DNA of 64,000 bases from Streptomyces parvus (GTDB taxonomy: Bacteria > Actinomycetota > Actinomycetes > Streptomycetales > Streptomycetaceae): assembly GCF_014648875.1 (NCBI RefSeq), contig NZ_BMRY01000009.1, forward strand, positions 186,001 through 250,000, written 5' to 3'. The translations under genes and the position numbers were made by a program. The notes below the pieces were generated by a model that was not told the origin of the DNA, ran no database searches, and was given only the letters and a program-made list of their open reading frames with translations. Of the stretch, positions 25,749 through 33,164 are shown piece by piece (within the stretch, counting starts at the first letter, position 1; the number at the start of each line of letters is the position of its first letter).

Positions 25749-25818
25749 GGACACTGCCCCTTCGTACGCGTGGTCGGCCTGAGCGCCTCGCCCACGGGGA
25801 CGAGAGAACCGAATTGAC

Positions 25819-25837
25819 TTAGGCCAGCCTAACCTTC
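25819..25837 (-). promoter_or_regulatory. Iron box upstream of the siderophore-interacting protein gene
   Basis: Read on the minus strand, GAAGGTTAGGCTGGCCTAA (25819-25837) matches the iron-box consensus at about 15 of 19 positions. It lies about 70-90 bases upstream of the start codon. Confidence 0.7.
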
Positions 25838-25969
25838 CACTCGCGGCGGTTCGAGACCGCACCGCCCTGACGGCAGCATCCGCTTCACGGTCGGGGCCCC
25901 GGTGGCGCGCGGCTCACGCCCGGGGAATGCGCTGACGCGGCGCGGGCGCGCTGTGCCAAAGTCCACCGC

Positions 25970-26998
25970 ATGCCAGTTCGATATCCGCGCCCCCTGCGCC
26001 CCGGCGACCGCATCGGTGTCACCTCCCCTTCGAGCGGAGTGCCCGAGGAGCTGCGTGAGCGGCTCGCCGTGGCGGTGCGCGATGTGGAGGCACGGGGGTA
26101 CGGGGTCGCGACGGGTCGGTGCATGGACGGCTCCGGGCACGTCAGCGCGCCCGCGGCCGAGCGGGCGGCCGAACTGACGGCGATGCTGACGGATCCCGGC
26201 ATCCGGGCCGTGGTGCCGCCGTGGGGCGGGGAGACGGCCATCGACCTGCTGCCGCTGATCGACTGGCGGGCGGTGCGGACGGCGGAGCCCACCTGGGTGG
26301 TGGGCTACTCGGACATGTCGACGGTGATGACGCCGCTGACCCTGCTCACCGGGGTGGCGACCGTGCACGGCAACAACCTCATGGACACCCCGTACCGGGT
26401 GCCGGAGGGACTGGCCTCCTGGTTCGACATCGTCGCCGCCCCGCCGGGCCACCGTTTCACCCAGACCCCGCCGGAACAGCACCGGGCCTCCGGCTGGGAC
26501 GACTGGGCGGAGCACCCCGGCTCCCGTACGTTCACGCTCGACATCCCGGGCCGGTGGACCCGGCTGGACGGCAGCGGCGACGTGGACGTCGAGGGCCGGC
26601 TGATCGGAGGCTGCGTCGAGATGCTGTGCAACCTCACCGGAACGCCCTACCTCGACACCTCGGCGTTCGCCCGGGCCCACGCCCCGGAGGGGCTTCTCGT
26701 GGACGTGGAGGCGGCCGGCGACGACGCGCTCGCCATCTGCCGCTATCTGCACGGCATGCGCCTGGCCGGCTTCTTCGACGCGGCGAACGCCGTGCTCGTC
26801 GGCCGGACGGCGGCCCCGGACACCCCCTCGCTCACCCAGCATCAGGCGGTGCTGGACGCGCTCGGCCCGCTGAACGTGCCGATCGTCGCCGACGTCGAGT
26901 GCGGCCATGTGCCCCCGTACCTGCCGCTGGTCAACGGGGCGCGGTGCCGGGTCGTGCACACCGCCACGCGCAGCGAGGTGACGCAGACGCTGGACTGA
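25970..26998 (+). CDS. S66 family LD-carboxypeptidase (MccF-like)
   Basis: A 342-residue serine peptidase of the LdcA/MccF family. N-terminal marks are LRPGDRIGVTSPSS and VVPPWGGETAIDLLP. The catalytic triad is Ser in VVGYSDMST (about 112), Glu in LVDVEAAGDD (about 246) and His in VECGHVPPY (about 312). Family members trim the terminal D-Ala from L,D-linked muropeptides or, in MccF, cleave peptide-nucleotide antibiotics such as microcin C7. Context does not decide between recycling and immunity. No Shine-Dalgarno precedes the ATG, so the transcript may be leaderless. Confidence 0.9.
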   Translation: MPVRYPRPLRPGDRIGVTSPSSGVPEELRERLAVAVRDVEARGYGVATGRCMDGSGHVSAPAAERAAELTAMLTDPGIRAVVPPWGGETAIDLLPLIDWRAVRTAEPTWVVGYSDMSTVMTPLTLLTGVATVHGNNLMDTPYRVPEGLASWFDIVAAPPGHRFTQTPPEQHRASGWDDWAEHPGSRTFTLDIPGRWTRLDGSGDVDVEGRLIGGCVEMLCNLTGTPYLDTSAFARAHAPEGLLVDVEAAGDDALAICRYLHGMRLAGFFDAANAVLVGRTAAPDTPSLTQHQAVLDALGPLNVPIVADVECGHVPPYLPLVNGARCRVVHTATRSEVTQTLD

Positions 26999-27052
26999 CG
27001 GCAGGCGGGGAAGAGCACCGCGCGGCCGGTCCGCACCGGCCGCGGGGCCGGC

Positions 27053-27616
27053 TCAGTCCTCGGCCAGCACGGCGTCGATCTCGCCGATGAAGTCGTCCAG
27101 GTCCCCCGGGTTGCGGGAGGTGATCAGCGGCCAGCCCTCGGCGTCGTCGCGGACCACCGGCTTGTCGACCCAGGTGCCGCCCGCGTTGGCGATGTCGGTG
27201 CGCAGGGAGGCGTACGAGGTCAGCGTCTTGCCCCGGACGTAGCCGCCCTCGATCAGCGCCCACGGCCCGTGGCAGATCGCGGCCACCGGCCGGCCGGAAG
27301 CGGCGAACGAGCTGACGATCCGGGTGGTGGCGTCCTCCAGGCGCAGCGAGTCGGCGTTCAGGGTGCCGCCCGGGACCAGGAGGAGGTCGTACGCGGCGGG
27401 GTCGACGTCGTCGAGGGTGGTGTCGGGCCGCACGGTCTCGCCGGGATCGCGGTCGCCCACAAGGGTGCGGATCTCTTCGGTGGAGACCGCCGCCACGGTG
27501 ACCTGCGCTCCGTGGTCACGCAGGTGCTTCACGGGGACGACGAGTTCGTCCTGCTCGACGCCGTAGTTGGTGACGACGGCCAGGATCCGGCGGTCGTCGA
27601 GAGCGGTGGTGGACAT
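27053..27616 (-). CDS. DJ-1/PfpI family protein (type 1 glutamine amidotransferase-like)
   Basis: A 187-residue protein with the nucleophile elbow AAICHGPWALIEGG (Cys about 119) and the PfpI-type DLLLVPGG (about residues 78-85). Roles in the superfamily include chaperone, protease, glyoxalase III and deglycase functions; which applies here is not visible. Separated by about 50 bp from the upstream ligase gene on the same strand, so co-transcription is possible. Confidence 0.88.
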   Translation of the reverse strand: MSTTALDDRRILAVVTNYGVEQDELVVPVKHLRDHGAQVTVAAVSTEEIRTLVGDRDPGETVRPDTTLDDVDPAAYDLLLVPGGTLNADSLRLEDATTRIVSSFAASGRPVAAICHGPWALIEGGYVRGKTLTSYASLRTDIANAGGTWVDKPVVRDDAEGWPLITSRNPGDLDDFIGEIDAVLAED

Positions 27617-27665
27617 GGACTGCTCCGTTCCTGTGATGGCTGACGGGGTTTGACGAGTGGGCGGG

Positions 27666-28757
27666 TCATTCGGCAGTGATGCGAACGCATTCGGCCACCG
27701 TGTCGCGCAGGCTCCCGGTCCGCGCCAGGGTCTCGCGCTGGATCCGTGCCCCGTTCCCGCGCCGGACCACGGTGGCGAGGGCGCTCTCCACCGCCTTCAG
27801 GTCGCCGCTCTCCTCCAAGGCGTCCCGCACATGGTCCAGCAGGGCCCCGAGGACAGCGGGGGCGGGCTCGGGCCGCCAGGTCCGGGGGTGGATCAGCAGG
27901 CCCTCCAGGCCGGAGCGGCCCGCCTGCCAGGAGGCCGCGCGCAGCAGGGACGTACCGGACGCCGACGGCGGTTCACCGGCGCGCCATTCCCGGGCGGCCG
28001 TGTCCACCAGTCCTCGTACGAGGGTGGCCAGCAGCACGGTGTCGGCCGGGTCCAGACAGACGTCCGCGATCCTGACCTCCACCGTGGGGTAGCGGTGCGA
28101 GAGGCGCGCGTCGAAGTACACCATCCCTTCGTCCCGGAGCACTCCGGTCGCGACGAGGGACCGCACGCCCGCGTGGTACGCCTCGGCGGAGCCGTGGACG
28201 TCCACCGGACCGGCCGACGGCCACCGGCCCCACACCTGACTGCGGTAGCTGCTGTACTGGCTGTCCTGCCCCTGCCAGAACGGCGAGTTGGCGCTCAGGG
28301 CGAGCAGGACGGGCAGCCAGCAGCGCACCCGGTCGAGCACGGCGACGCCCTCCTCGTCCGAGGCCACCGAGACATGGACGTGGCAGCCGCAGGTCAGCTG
28401 CTCCTGGGCGGTGAGGCCGAAGCGCTCGGCCATCCACCGGTACCGCTCCCCCGTGCCGATCTTCGGGCTGACCGGGAGCGGAGAGGTCGCCAGGGCCGCG
28501 ACCGCCGCCCCGGCGTCGGCGGCGTGCCGGACCGCCCGGGCACGCCACCGGCGGACCGAGTCGGCCAGCTCTCCCATGTCCGCGCAGGGGTGCGTGGAGA
28601 ACTCCAGTTGCTGGCGGTGCAGCTCCGCCTCGAAGGGTGACTCCCCGGCCGTGTCCTTCTCGGCGATCGCCAGTACCGACGATGACAGCGCGCGGGCCTC
28701 CCCGCTGTCCGCGTCGACCAGCAGCAGCTCTTCCTCGACACCCACCGTGCGGACCAC
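27666..28757 (-). CDS. Carboxylate-amine ligase, YbdK-type glutamate-cysteine ligase 2
   Basis: A 363-residue GCS2 family enzyme. It starts with RTVGVEEELLLVDADSG (the ATP/Mg-binding EEE motif) and carries CGCHVHVSVASDEEGV (about 124-139), LSANSPFWQGQDSQYSSYRS and FDARLSHRYPTVEVRIADVC. E. coli YbdK has weak glutamate-cysteine ligase activity, and actinomycete homologues often have unknown amine partners. Streptomyces make mycothiol rather than glutathione, so the physiological product is uncertain. It lies just downstream of the DUF5133 gene on the same strand and may be read from the same sigma-B-like promoter. Confidence 0.9.
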   Translation of the reverse strand: MVRTVGVEEELLLVDADSGEARALSSSVLAIAEKDTAGESPFEAELHRQQLEFSTHPCADMGELADSVRRWRARAVRHAADAGAAVAALATSPLPVSPKIGTGERYRWMAERFGLTAQEQLTCGCHVHVSVASDEEGVAVLDRVRCWLPVLLALSANSPFWQGQDSQYSSYRSQVWGRWPSAGPVDVHGSAEAYHAGVRSLVATGVLRDEGMVYFDARLSHRYPTVEVRIADVCLDPADTVLLATLVRGLVDTAAREWRAGEPPSASGTSLLRAASWQAGRSGLEGLLIHPRTWRPEPAPAVLGALLDHVRDALEESGDLKAVESALATVVRRGNGARIQRETLARTGSLRDTVAECVRITAE

Positions 28758-28784
28758 GGGGCCTCCCCTTCGGCACTCGGCAGG

Positions 28785-29012
28785 TCAGGCGGACAGGACG
28801 GAGTCGTCCTCGGGCCGGGCGCCGGGCAGCCGGTGGCGGGCGGCGACCAGCGCGCTGTCCACGTCGCTCGTGCCGGTCGACACGCACAGCGTGTACGCCA
28901 CGTCGTCCATGCGCTGCCGGGCCTCCTGGCCGCCGTTCTCCGCGTGCAGCACACGCAGGGTCTCGTACTGCTCGATCAGATTGCGCAGCACCGTGGGGTG
29001 GGCCATCAGCAT
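28785..29012 (-). CDS. DUF5133 domain-containing protein
   Basis: A 75-residue Streptomyces-specific small protein (starts MLMAHPTVLRNLIEQYETLR, contains RMDDVAYTLCVSTGT). The pattern fits DUF5133: an N-terminal LR..L..Y helix and a conserved YTLCV.TGT segment. Function unknown. Start ATG with AAGGA eight bases upstream. A sigma-B-type promoter sequence lies 83 bases upstream, suggesting stress-induced expression, and the carboxylate-amine ligase gene follows 27 bp downstream. Confidence 0.85.
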   Translation of the reverse strand: MLMAHPTVLRNLIEQYETLRVLHAENGGQEARQRMDDVAYTLCVSTGTSDVDSALVAARHRLPGARPEDDSVLSA

Positions 29013-29094
29013 GCGGGGATCCTTCCGCCGGGTCAGTCGGGTGTTGTCGCGGCCGAGTGGGGCGACATGGTGCCCGGGAGGGGCATCGCCCCGG

Positions 29095-29119
29095 GTACCC
29101 ACGCCCGGGCAGATCACAC
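29095..29119 (-). promoter_or_regulatory. Sigma-B-like promoter for the DUF5133 gene
   Basis: On the minus strand GTGTG-N14-GGGTAC (-35 at 29115-29119, -10 at 29095-29100) fits the Streptomyces sigma-B consensus GNNTN-N14-16-GGGTAC/T. It ends 83 bases before the DUF5133 start codon. Confidence 0.55.
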
Positions 29120-29285
29120 TCCGCGGACGGCGCTTCCACCGCCGACTCCCGCGGCACGTGCCGGGCAGGTGGCCCGGAGCTCCTAGTATGGCGGGACCGC
29201 ACGGGCCCCGCACCTTCTCATCCGCCTCCCCGGACCGTGGCGTGCGAGGCCGCGCCCCTGTGTTCCCCGCCTCATCGGGTGGGGT

Positions 29286-29310
29286 GACTGCTTCGCCCGG
29301 CAGCGGGTAC
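29286..29310 (+). promoter_or_regulatory. Sigma-B-like promoter for the 82-residue protein gene
   Basis: GACTG-N14-GGGTAC (-35 at 29286-29290, -10 at 29305-29310) fits the Streptomyces sigma-B consensus and lies 58 bases upstream of the start codon at 29369. The rest of the 356-base divergent gap shows nothing else I can support. Confidence 0.55.
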
Positions 29311-29368
29311 CCACCTGGGCGCATCACTCCTCCCCGGGCGTTCCGGGGCCGTACGGAAGGAAGCTCTC

Positions 29369-29617
29369 ATGACCGACCGCAGGCCGGAAGGCACCGCCTA
29401 CACCGGGGCTTCCGGCAGCCCGCCCCCCGTGCCGGCGGACATGCCGGACCAGCAGAACCAGGAGGGCGAGGACGCCCTCGACATACCGGTGCCGGACCGG
29501 GTGGCCCGCCAGAACGAGGGGCCCGAGCTGGACGAGGCGGGCGCCGGCCGGAACGCGCCGCGCAATGCGGGAGCGCACCCCGATGAGCACCCCGCCCCGG
29601 ACGAGGCGACGGGCTGA
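29369..29617 (+). CDS. Small disordered hypothetical protein
   Basis: 82 residues rich in Pro, Glu, Asp, Gly and Ala (for example GSPPPVPADMPDQQNQEGED), with no hydrophobic core, so probably intrinsically disordered and cytoplasmic. AAGGAAG precedes the ATG by about five bases. A sigma-B-like promoter lies upstream and a very strong terminator follows, which together argue for a genuine stress-type gene. I recognise no named family. Confidence 0.7.
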   Translation: MTDRRPEGTAYTGASGSPPPVPADMPDQQNQEGEDALDIPVPDRVARQNEGPELDEAGAGRNAPRNAGAHPDEHPAPDEATG

Positions 29618-29640
29618 CCCACCGCCTTCGCCCCGCACGG

Positions 29641-29686
29641 CATGCCGGTGCCCCAGCCCTTCCGGAAGGGCTGGGGCACCGGCATG
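29641..29686 (+). terminator. 46-bp perfect palindrome acting as terminator
   Basis: Arms 29641-29663 and 29664-29686 are exact reverse complements (23 bp each, starting CATGCCGGTG) with no unpaired centre. It lies 24 bases after the stop of the small stress gene. A long loop-less stem of this kind is a typical Streptomyces I-shaped terminator. Confidence 0.85.
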
Positions 29687-29856
29687 TCGTGGGTTCAGTG
29701 GTGCCCGCGCGCGCTGCTCGACCCACCGGCGTCGCGGCAGCGCTGTATGTGGCGGGGGCCTGCTCCGGGGCCCACTTCTGCGGACATCGCCACTCCTCTG
29801 TCGGCCGTGGAGGCCGAGGGCGACGGCCCATCCCGCTGACCCACCGGCCCACGACG
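29687..29856. other. Unassigned segment between two terminators
   Basis: 170 bases bracketed by two near-perfect hairpins. Several short frames cross it but none has a ribosome binding site or a recognisable motif. I see nothing supportable here. Confidence 0.5.
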
Positions 29857-29897
29857 CCCTGGAGCCCCGGAGCGCGTCGCGCTCCGGGGCTCCAGGG
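29857..29897 (-). terminator. Terminator of the cold-shock gene
   Basis: Perfect 20-bp stem (29857-29876 with 29878-29897) and a 1-nt centre, beginning 16 bases after the cold-shock stop codon. Confidence 0.9.
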
Positions 29898-29912
29898 TCG
29901 GTCGAACCCGGA

Positions 29913-30116
29913 TCAGGCGGTGGTGATGTTCTCCGCCTGCGGGCCCTTCTGGCCCTGGGTGATGTCGAAGGTCACCGCCTGGCCTTCCTGGAGCTCACGG
30001 AAGCCGGTGGCGTTGATGTTGGAGTAGTGCGCGAAGACGTCGGGGCCGCCGCCGTCCTGCGCGATGAAGCCGAAGCCCTTTTCCGAGTTGAACCACTTGA
30101 CGGTTCCGCTGGCCAT
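29913..30116 (-). CDS. Cold-shock domain protein (CspA family)
   Basis: 67 residues, the standard CspA size. The RNA-binding motifs are intact: RNP1 KGFGFIAQD (about residues 13-21) and RNP2-like DVFAHYSN (about 26-33). The start sequence MASGTVKWFNSEKGFG is diagnostic. Such proteins bind single-stranded RNA or DNA and melt mRNA structure. GAGAGG lies upstream of the ATG. A hairpin near 30202-30220 lies in its likely leader, and a 20-bp terminator follows the gene, making a single-gene unit. Confidence 0.97.
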   Translation of the reverse strand: MASGTVKWFNSEKGFGFIAQDGGGPDVFAHYSNINATGFRELQEGQAVTFDITQGQKGPQAENITTA

Positions 30117-30201
30117 GCCTGTACCTCTCAGCAGTAAACGGATCCGCACCGCGCGGACCCGGAGGTGATCGCCCTGGTTCTCAGGCACTGCACAGCAAAA
30201 C

Positions 30202-30220
30202 GCCCGCGCCAGGCGCGGGC
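30202..30220 (-). terminator. Hairpin with T-run upstream of the cold-shock gene
   Basis: Perfect 9-bp stem GCCCGCGCC/GGCGCGGGC with a 1-nt loop, followed on the minus strand by GTTTTG. It either ends the upstream DUF6221 transcript or sits in the leader of the cold-shock mRNA as an attenuator-like structure. Confidence 0.6.
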
Positions 30221-30363
30221 AGGTACTGCGAACCACGACATCTGTCGGCGACGCTACACGGCGGGATCACTCCTCACCAGAGAGCAACGCCATTTTGGCG
30301 TGGATCATCCTCAAGGTCACCGGCTCGTACGGCAGTGGCCACCCCCCGTTCAGGGGACGTCGG

Positions 30364-30762
30364 CTACTGGATGAACCGGGGCAGCCAACGTGCCTGGTAG
30401 TCCGGGTGGCCCGCGTACTCGGCGGCGAGCTGCCGTACGGCGAAGCCCAGGCCCACCGCCCGGCCGGAGCGGAAGTCCTCGGCCGGGCGGTCGGTGTCCA
30501 GGTCGGCCACCTCGACGTACTCGCCGACCATGACCCGGTTCGTCTCGATGCGCTCCAGGGTCCGAGCGGGGTTCTGGAGGGCGATGTGCTGGTCGAAGCC
30601 CCGGCCCCGCACCGTGAACGCCACCCCGCCCGTGCGGTCGTGGACCTCGCCCGGCACGTCGGCCGGGCACCGCCATCGGTCCCCGCCGGCGGCCAGTGCG
30701 ACGTGTTCCTCGTCGGCGAGCCGCGCCCGGACGAAGGCCACCATGTCTGCGTTGCCGCCCAT
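30364..30762 (-). CDS. DUF6221 family protein
   Basis: 132 residues beginning MGGNADMVAFVRARLADEE, the usual N-terminal pattern of the Streptomyces DUF6221 family (D/MVAFVRARLxEEE), with a C-terminal RQLAAEYAGHPDYQARWLP. Function unknown; often near phage or accessory genes. I chose the ATG at 30762, with GGGAG about ten bases upstream. It follows the VOC gene by 95 bp on the same strand and may be a readthrough member of that operon. Confidence 0.75.
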   Translation of the reverse strand: MGGNADMVAFVRARLADEEHVALAAGGDRWRCPADVPGEVHDRTGGVAFTVRGRGFDQHIALQNPARTLERIETNRVMVGEYVEVADLDTDRPAEDFRSGRAVGLGFAVRQLAAEYAGHPDYQARWLPRFIQ

Positions 30763-30857
30763 GTGGATGCCGCTCCCTTGCGCTGATGGATCTCTGCACT
30801 CGATACGGGGAGCATTCTGGTGGACCGGACGCGGCGCGATCCACCTCCACATCCGGT

Positions 30858-31331
30858 TCACCCCACCGTGTCCCCCGCGTTCCCGGCGTTCCCGGCATTC
30901 TTCGCGGCCTGGTCGGCGAGGAGCTTGTACAGGGGTTCGGTCTCCCGGCGGCGGTACTCCTGCACCGCCCAGCCGTTGCCGTCCGGGTCGGTGAAGTACA
31001 TAAACGTCGCCCCGTCGTCGGGGGCGTACCGCTGCGGTTCGGAGACCTCGACGCCCCGGCCGACGAGCTCGGCGTGCGCGGCGTCGATGTCGGTCACGCA
31101 GAGCTGGAGGCCGTGGTAGCTGCCGGGTTGCGGGGTTCCCGTGGGGTTGGGCAGGCCGTCGGTGAGCGCGATCGAACAGCCGGAGCCGGGCGGCGTCAGC
31201 TGGACCACGCGGGCGCCCGGCATCACCTCGTCGTCGATGTCGACGTGGAAGCCGAGCTTGTCCCGGTAGAAGTCCCGGGCCCGGTCGACGTCGGTGACGG
31301 GGAGCACGATCACTTCGAGGGTCCAGTCCAT
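30858..31331 (-). CDS. VOC family protein (glyoxalase/drug-binding fold)
   Basis: A 157-residue VOC protein beginning MDWTLEVIVLPVTDVDRARD, with MYFTDPDGNGWAVQEY near the C-terminus (metal-ligand Glu). The tail has a short repeat (AGNAGNAGD) encoded by a GCGTTCCCG-like DNA repeat. The start lies 3 bp after the MFS gene stop, so the two are certainly co-transcribed. A VOC protein coupled to a multidrug exporter suggests sequestration or modification of the exported compound, but that is inference. Confidence 0.85.
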   Translation of the reverse strand: MDWTLEVIVLPVTDVDRARDFYRDKLGFHVDIDDEVMPGARVVQLTPPGSGCSIALTDGLPNPTGTPQPGSYHGLQLCVTDIDAAHAELVGRGVEVSEPQRYAPDDGATFMYFTDPDGNGWAVQEYRRRETEPLYKLLADQAAKNAGNAGNAGDTVG

Positions 31332-31334
31332 GGG

Positions 31335-33035
31335 TCACAGGCCTTTCGTGGGTCGGTCGGAGTCCGAGCCGGTCGGTGGATCGTCCGGGCCGGGAGGTGG
31401 TGCGTCCCGGCCGGGCCGGGGCTCGCCAGGGCCGGGTGGCGGTGCGTCGGAGCCGGGCGCTTGCCCGTCCGCCTCGGCGTCGCCCGCCCCCTCCGCCGCG
31501 AGTGGCGTCGCGCCGCCCTGGAGGCGGGCCAGGTCGGCGGGCCGGACCTGGATGACGAACAGGGCGACCAGCGCGGCGAGCACGGCGAAACAGGCCGCGA
31601 CGACGAAGGCGCTGGAGACGCCGGAGGTGAGCACCTCGTCGCCCCAGGGCGGGGGCAGCACCTCGGTCCTCCGGAATTCCAGCTTCTGTGCGGGTGTGGC
31701 CTCCTCGAGAAACTTCGGCACCTGGTCGGACGCCTCGTTACGGCTGGCCGTGCCGAACGTCGTGACCAGGATCGACAGCCCCAGCGAGCCGCCCACCTGC
31801 TGGGTGGCGTTGAGGATGCCGGAGGCGGCGCCCGCCTCCTTCGGGGCGACGCCGGAGACGGCCATCAGGGTCAGCGAGACGAACTGCATGCCCATACCGA
31901 AGCCGAACACGAGCATCGGGCCGAGGATCGAGCCGAGGTAGGAGCTGTGGACGTCGGTCAGCGTCAACCAGCCGAGGCCGACGGCCGCCAGGAGCGCGCC
32001 CGTCACCATGAAGGGTTTGGGTCCCCAGCGGGGCAGCAGCTGGGAGGTCAGGCCGGCGCTGACCGCGATGGCGGCACTGACCGGCAGGAAGGCGAGTCCG
32101 GCCCGCAGCGGGCTGAAGTCGAGCACGTTCTGCACGAACAGCGTCAGGAAGAAGAACATCCCGAACAGCGCCGCGGCGAGGCTGAGCATCATCGCGTACG
32201 ACCCGGCGCGATTGCGGTCGCGGAACATCCACAGAGGGGTGATGGGCTGTTTCGAGCCGCGCTCGATCATGATGAAGACCGTGAGGAGCACTACGGCTGC
32301 CGCGAACGAGCCGAGGGTGAGTCCGTCGGTCCAGCCGTCCTCGGAAGCGCGGATGAAGCCGTAGACGAGCAGCACCATGCCGACCGTCGAGGTGAGCGCG
32401 CCGATGACGTCGAAGTGGCCCGGATGGCGTTCGGACTCCGGGATGAAACGCGGGGTCGCGAAGGCGATCAGCAGGCCGATCGGGACGTTGACGAACAGGA
32501 CCCAGCGCCAGTCCAGCCACTCCACCAGCATGCCGCCGGCGAGCAGCCCGATCGCGCTGCCGCCCGCCGAGACACCGGCGAACACCCCGAACGCGCGGTT
32601 GCGTTCGGGGCCTTCGCGGAAGGTGGTGGTGATCAGGGACAGGGCGGTCGGCGAGGCGATCGCCCCGCCGACGCCCTGGAGGGAGCGGGCGGCCAGCAAC
32701 TGCCAGCCCTCCTGAGAGAGTCCGCCGAGCAGCGAGGCGAAGACGAAGAGGAGGACGCCGAAGATGAAGACTCTGCGGCGGCCGAGGATGTCGCCGAGGC
32801 GCCCGCCGAGCAGGAGCAGCCCGCCGAAGGTCAGCGTGTACGCGTTGACGACCCAGGACAGGTTCTCGGTGGAGAATCCCAGGTCCTTCTGCATGTGCGG
32901 CAGCGCGATGTTGACGATGGTGACGTCGAGCACCACCATCAGCTGGCACGAGGCGATGACCAGCAGCGCCAGCCCGCTCCGGTGCCGGTCGTGTGCGGTG
33001 GCCGTGGGCGTGGGTGTCGCGCGGGAGCCCGTCAT
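31335..33035 (-). CDS. DHA2 (EmrB/QacA-type) MFS drug exporter
   Basis: A 566-residue, 14-helix major facilitator. Motif A is GGLLLLGGRLGDILGRRRVF (about residues 69-88), with VVLDVTIVNIALPHMQKDLG in helix 1 (motif D1) and GVFAGVSAGGSAIGLLAGG (motif C) in helix 5. The C-terminus is a 60-residue Pro/Gly/Asp-rich cytoplasmic tail with repeated DAPPPGP units, unusual for the family. Start ATG at 33035. Members use the proton gradient to expel drugs or endogenous antibiotics. Leads the MFS-VOC operon. Confidence 0.93.
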   Translation of the reverse strand: MTGSRATPTPTATAHDRHRSGLALLVIASCQLMVVLDVTIVNIALPHMQKDLGFSTENLSWVVNAYTLTFGGLLLLGGRLGDILGRRRVFIFGVLLFVFASLLGGLSQEGWQLLAARSLQGVGGAIASPTALSLITTTFREGPERNRAFGVFAGVSAGGSAIGLLAGGMLVEWLDWRWVLFVNVPIGLLIAFATPRFIPESERHPGHFDVIGALTSTVGMVLLVYGFIRASEDGWTDGLTLGSFAAAVVLLTVFIMIERGSKQPITPLWMFRDRNRAGSYAMMLSLAAALFGMFFFLTLFVQNVLDFSPLRAGLAFLPVSAAIAVSAGLTSQLLPRWGPKPFMVTGALLAAVGLGWLTLTDVHSSYLGSILGPMLVFGFGMGMQFVSLTLMAVSGVAPKEAGAASGILNATQQVGGSLGLSILVTTFGTASRNEASDQVPKFLEEATPAQKLEFRRTEVLPPPWGDEVLTSGVSSAFVVAACFAVLAALVALFVIQVRPADLARLQGGATPLAAEGAGDAEADGQAPGSDAPPPGPGEPRPGRDAPPPGPDDPPTGSDSDRPTKGL

Positions 33036-33164
33036 GGTGGAGTTCGTCTCTCGTGCCGAGGGCAGTGCCCCGCGTGAGCGCGGGCGTTCACCCGATCGAC
33101 GTTAGGCCGGAACCGGGGACCCTGCCATTCGAGCGGGCGGCCTGCCGCACCCGCCGCCGCGACC

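Noticed and set aside
29642..29839. Plus-strand frame beginning inside the 46-bp palindrome
   Set aside because: Start lies in a terminator stem and there is no ribosome binding site.
30696..33077. 793-codon plus-strand frame opposite the MFS gene
   Set aside because: Gln/Arg/His/Gly-rich antisense frame with no domain; the minus strand is a clear transporter.
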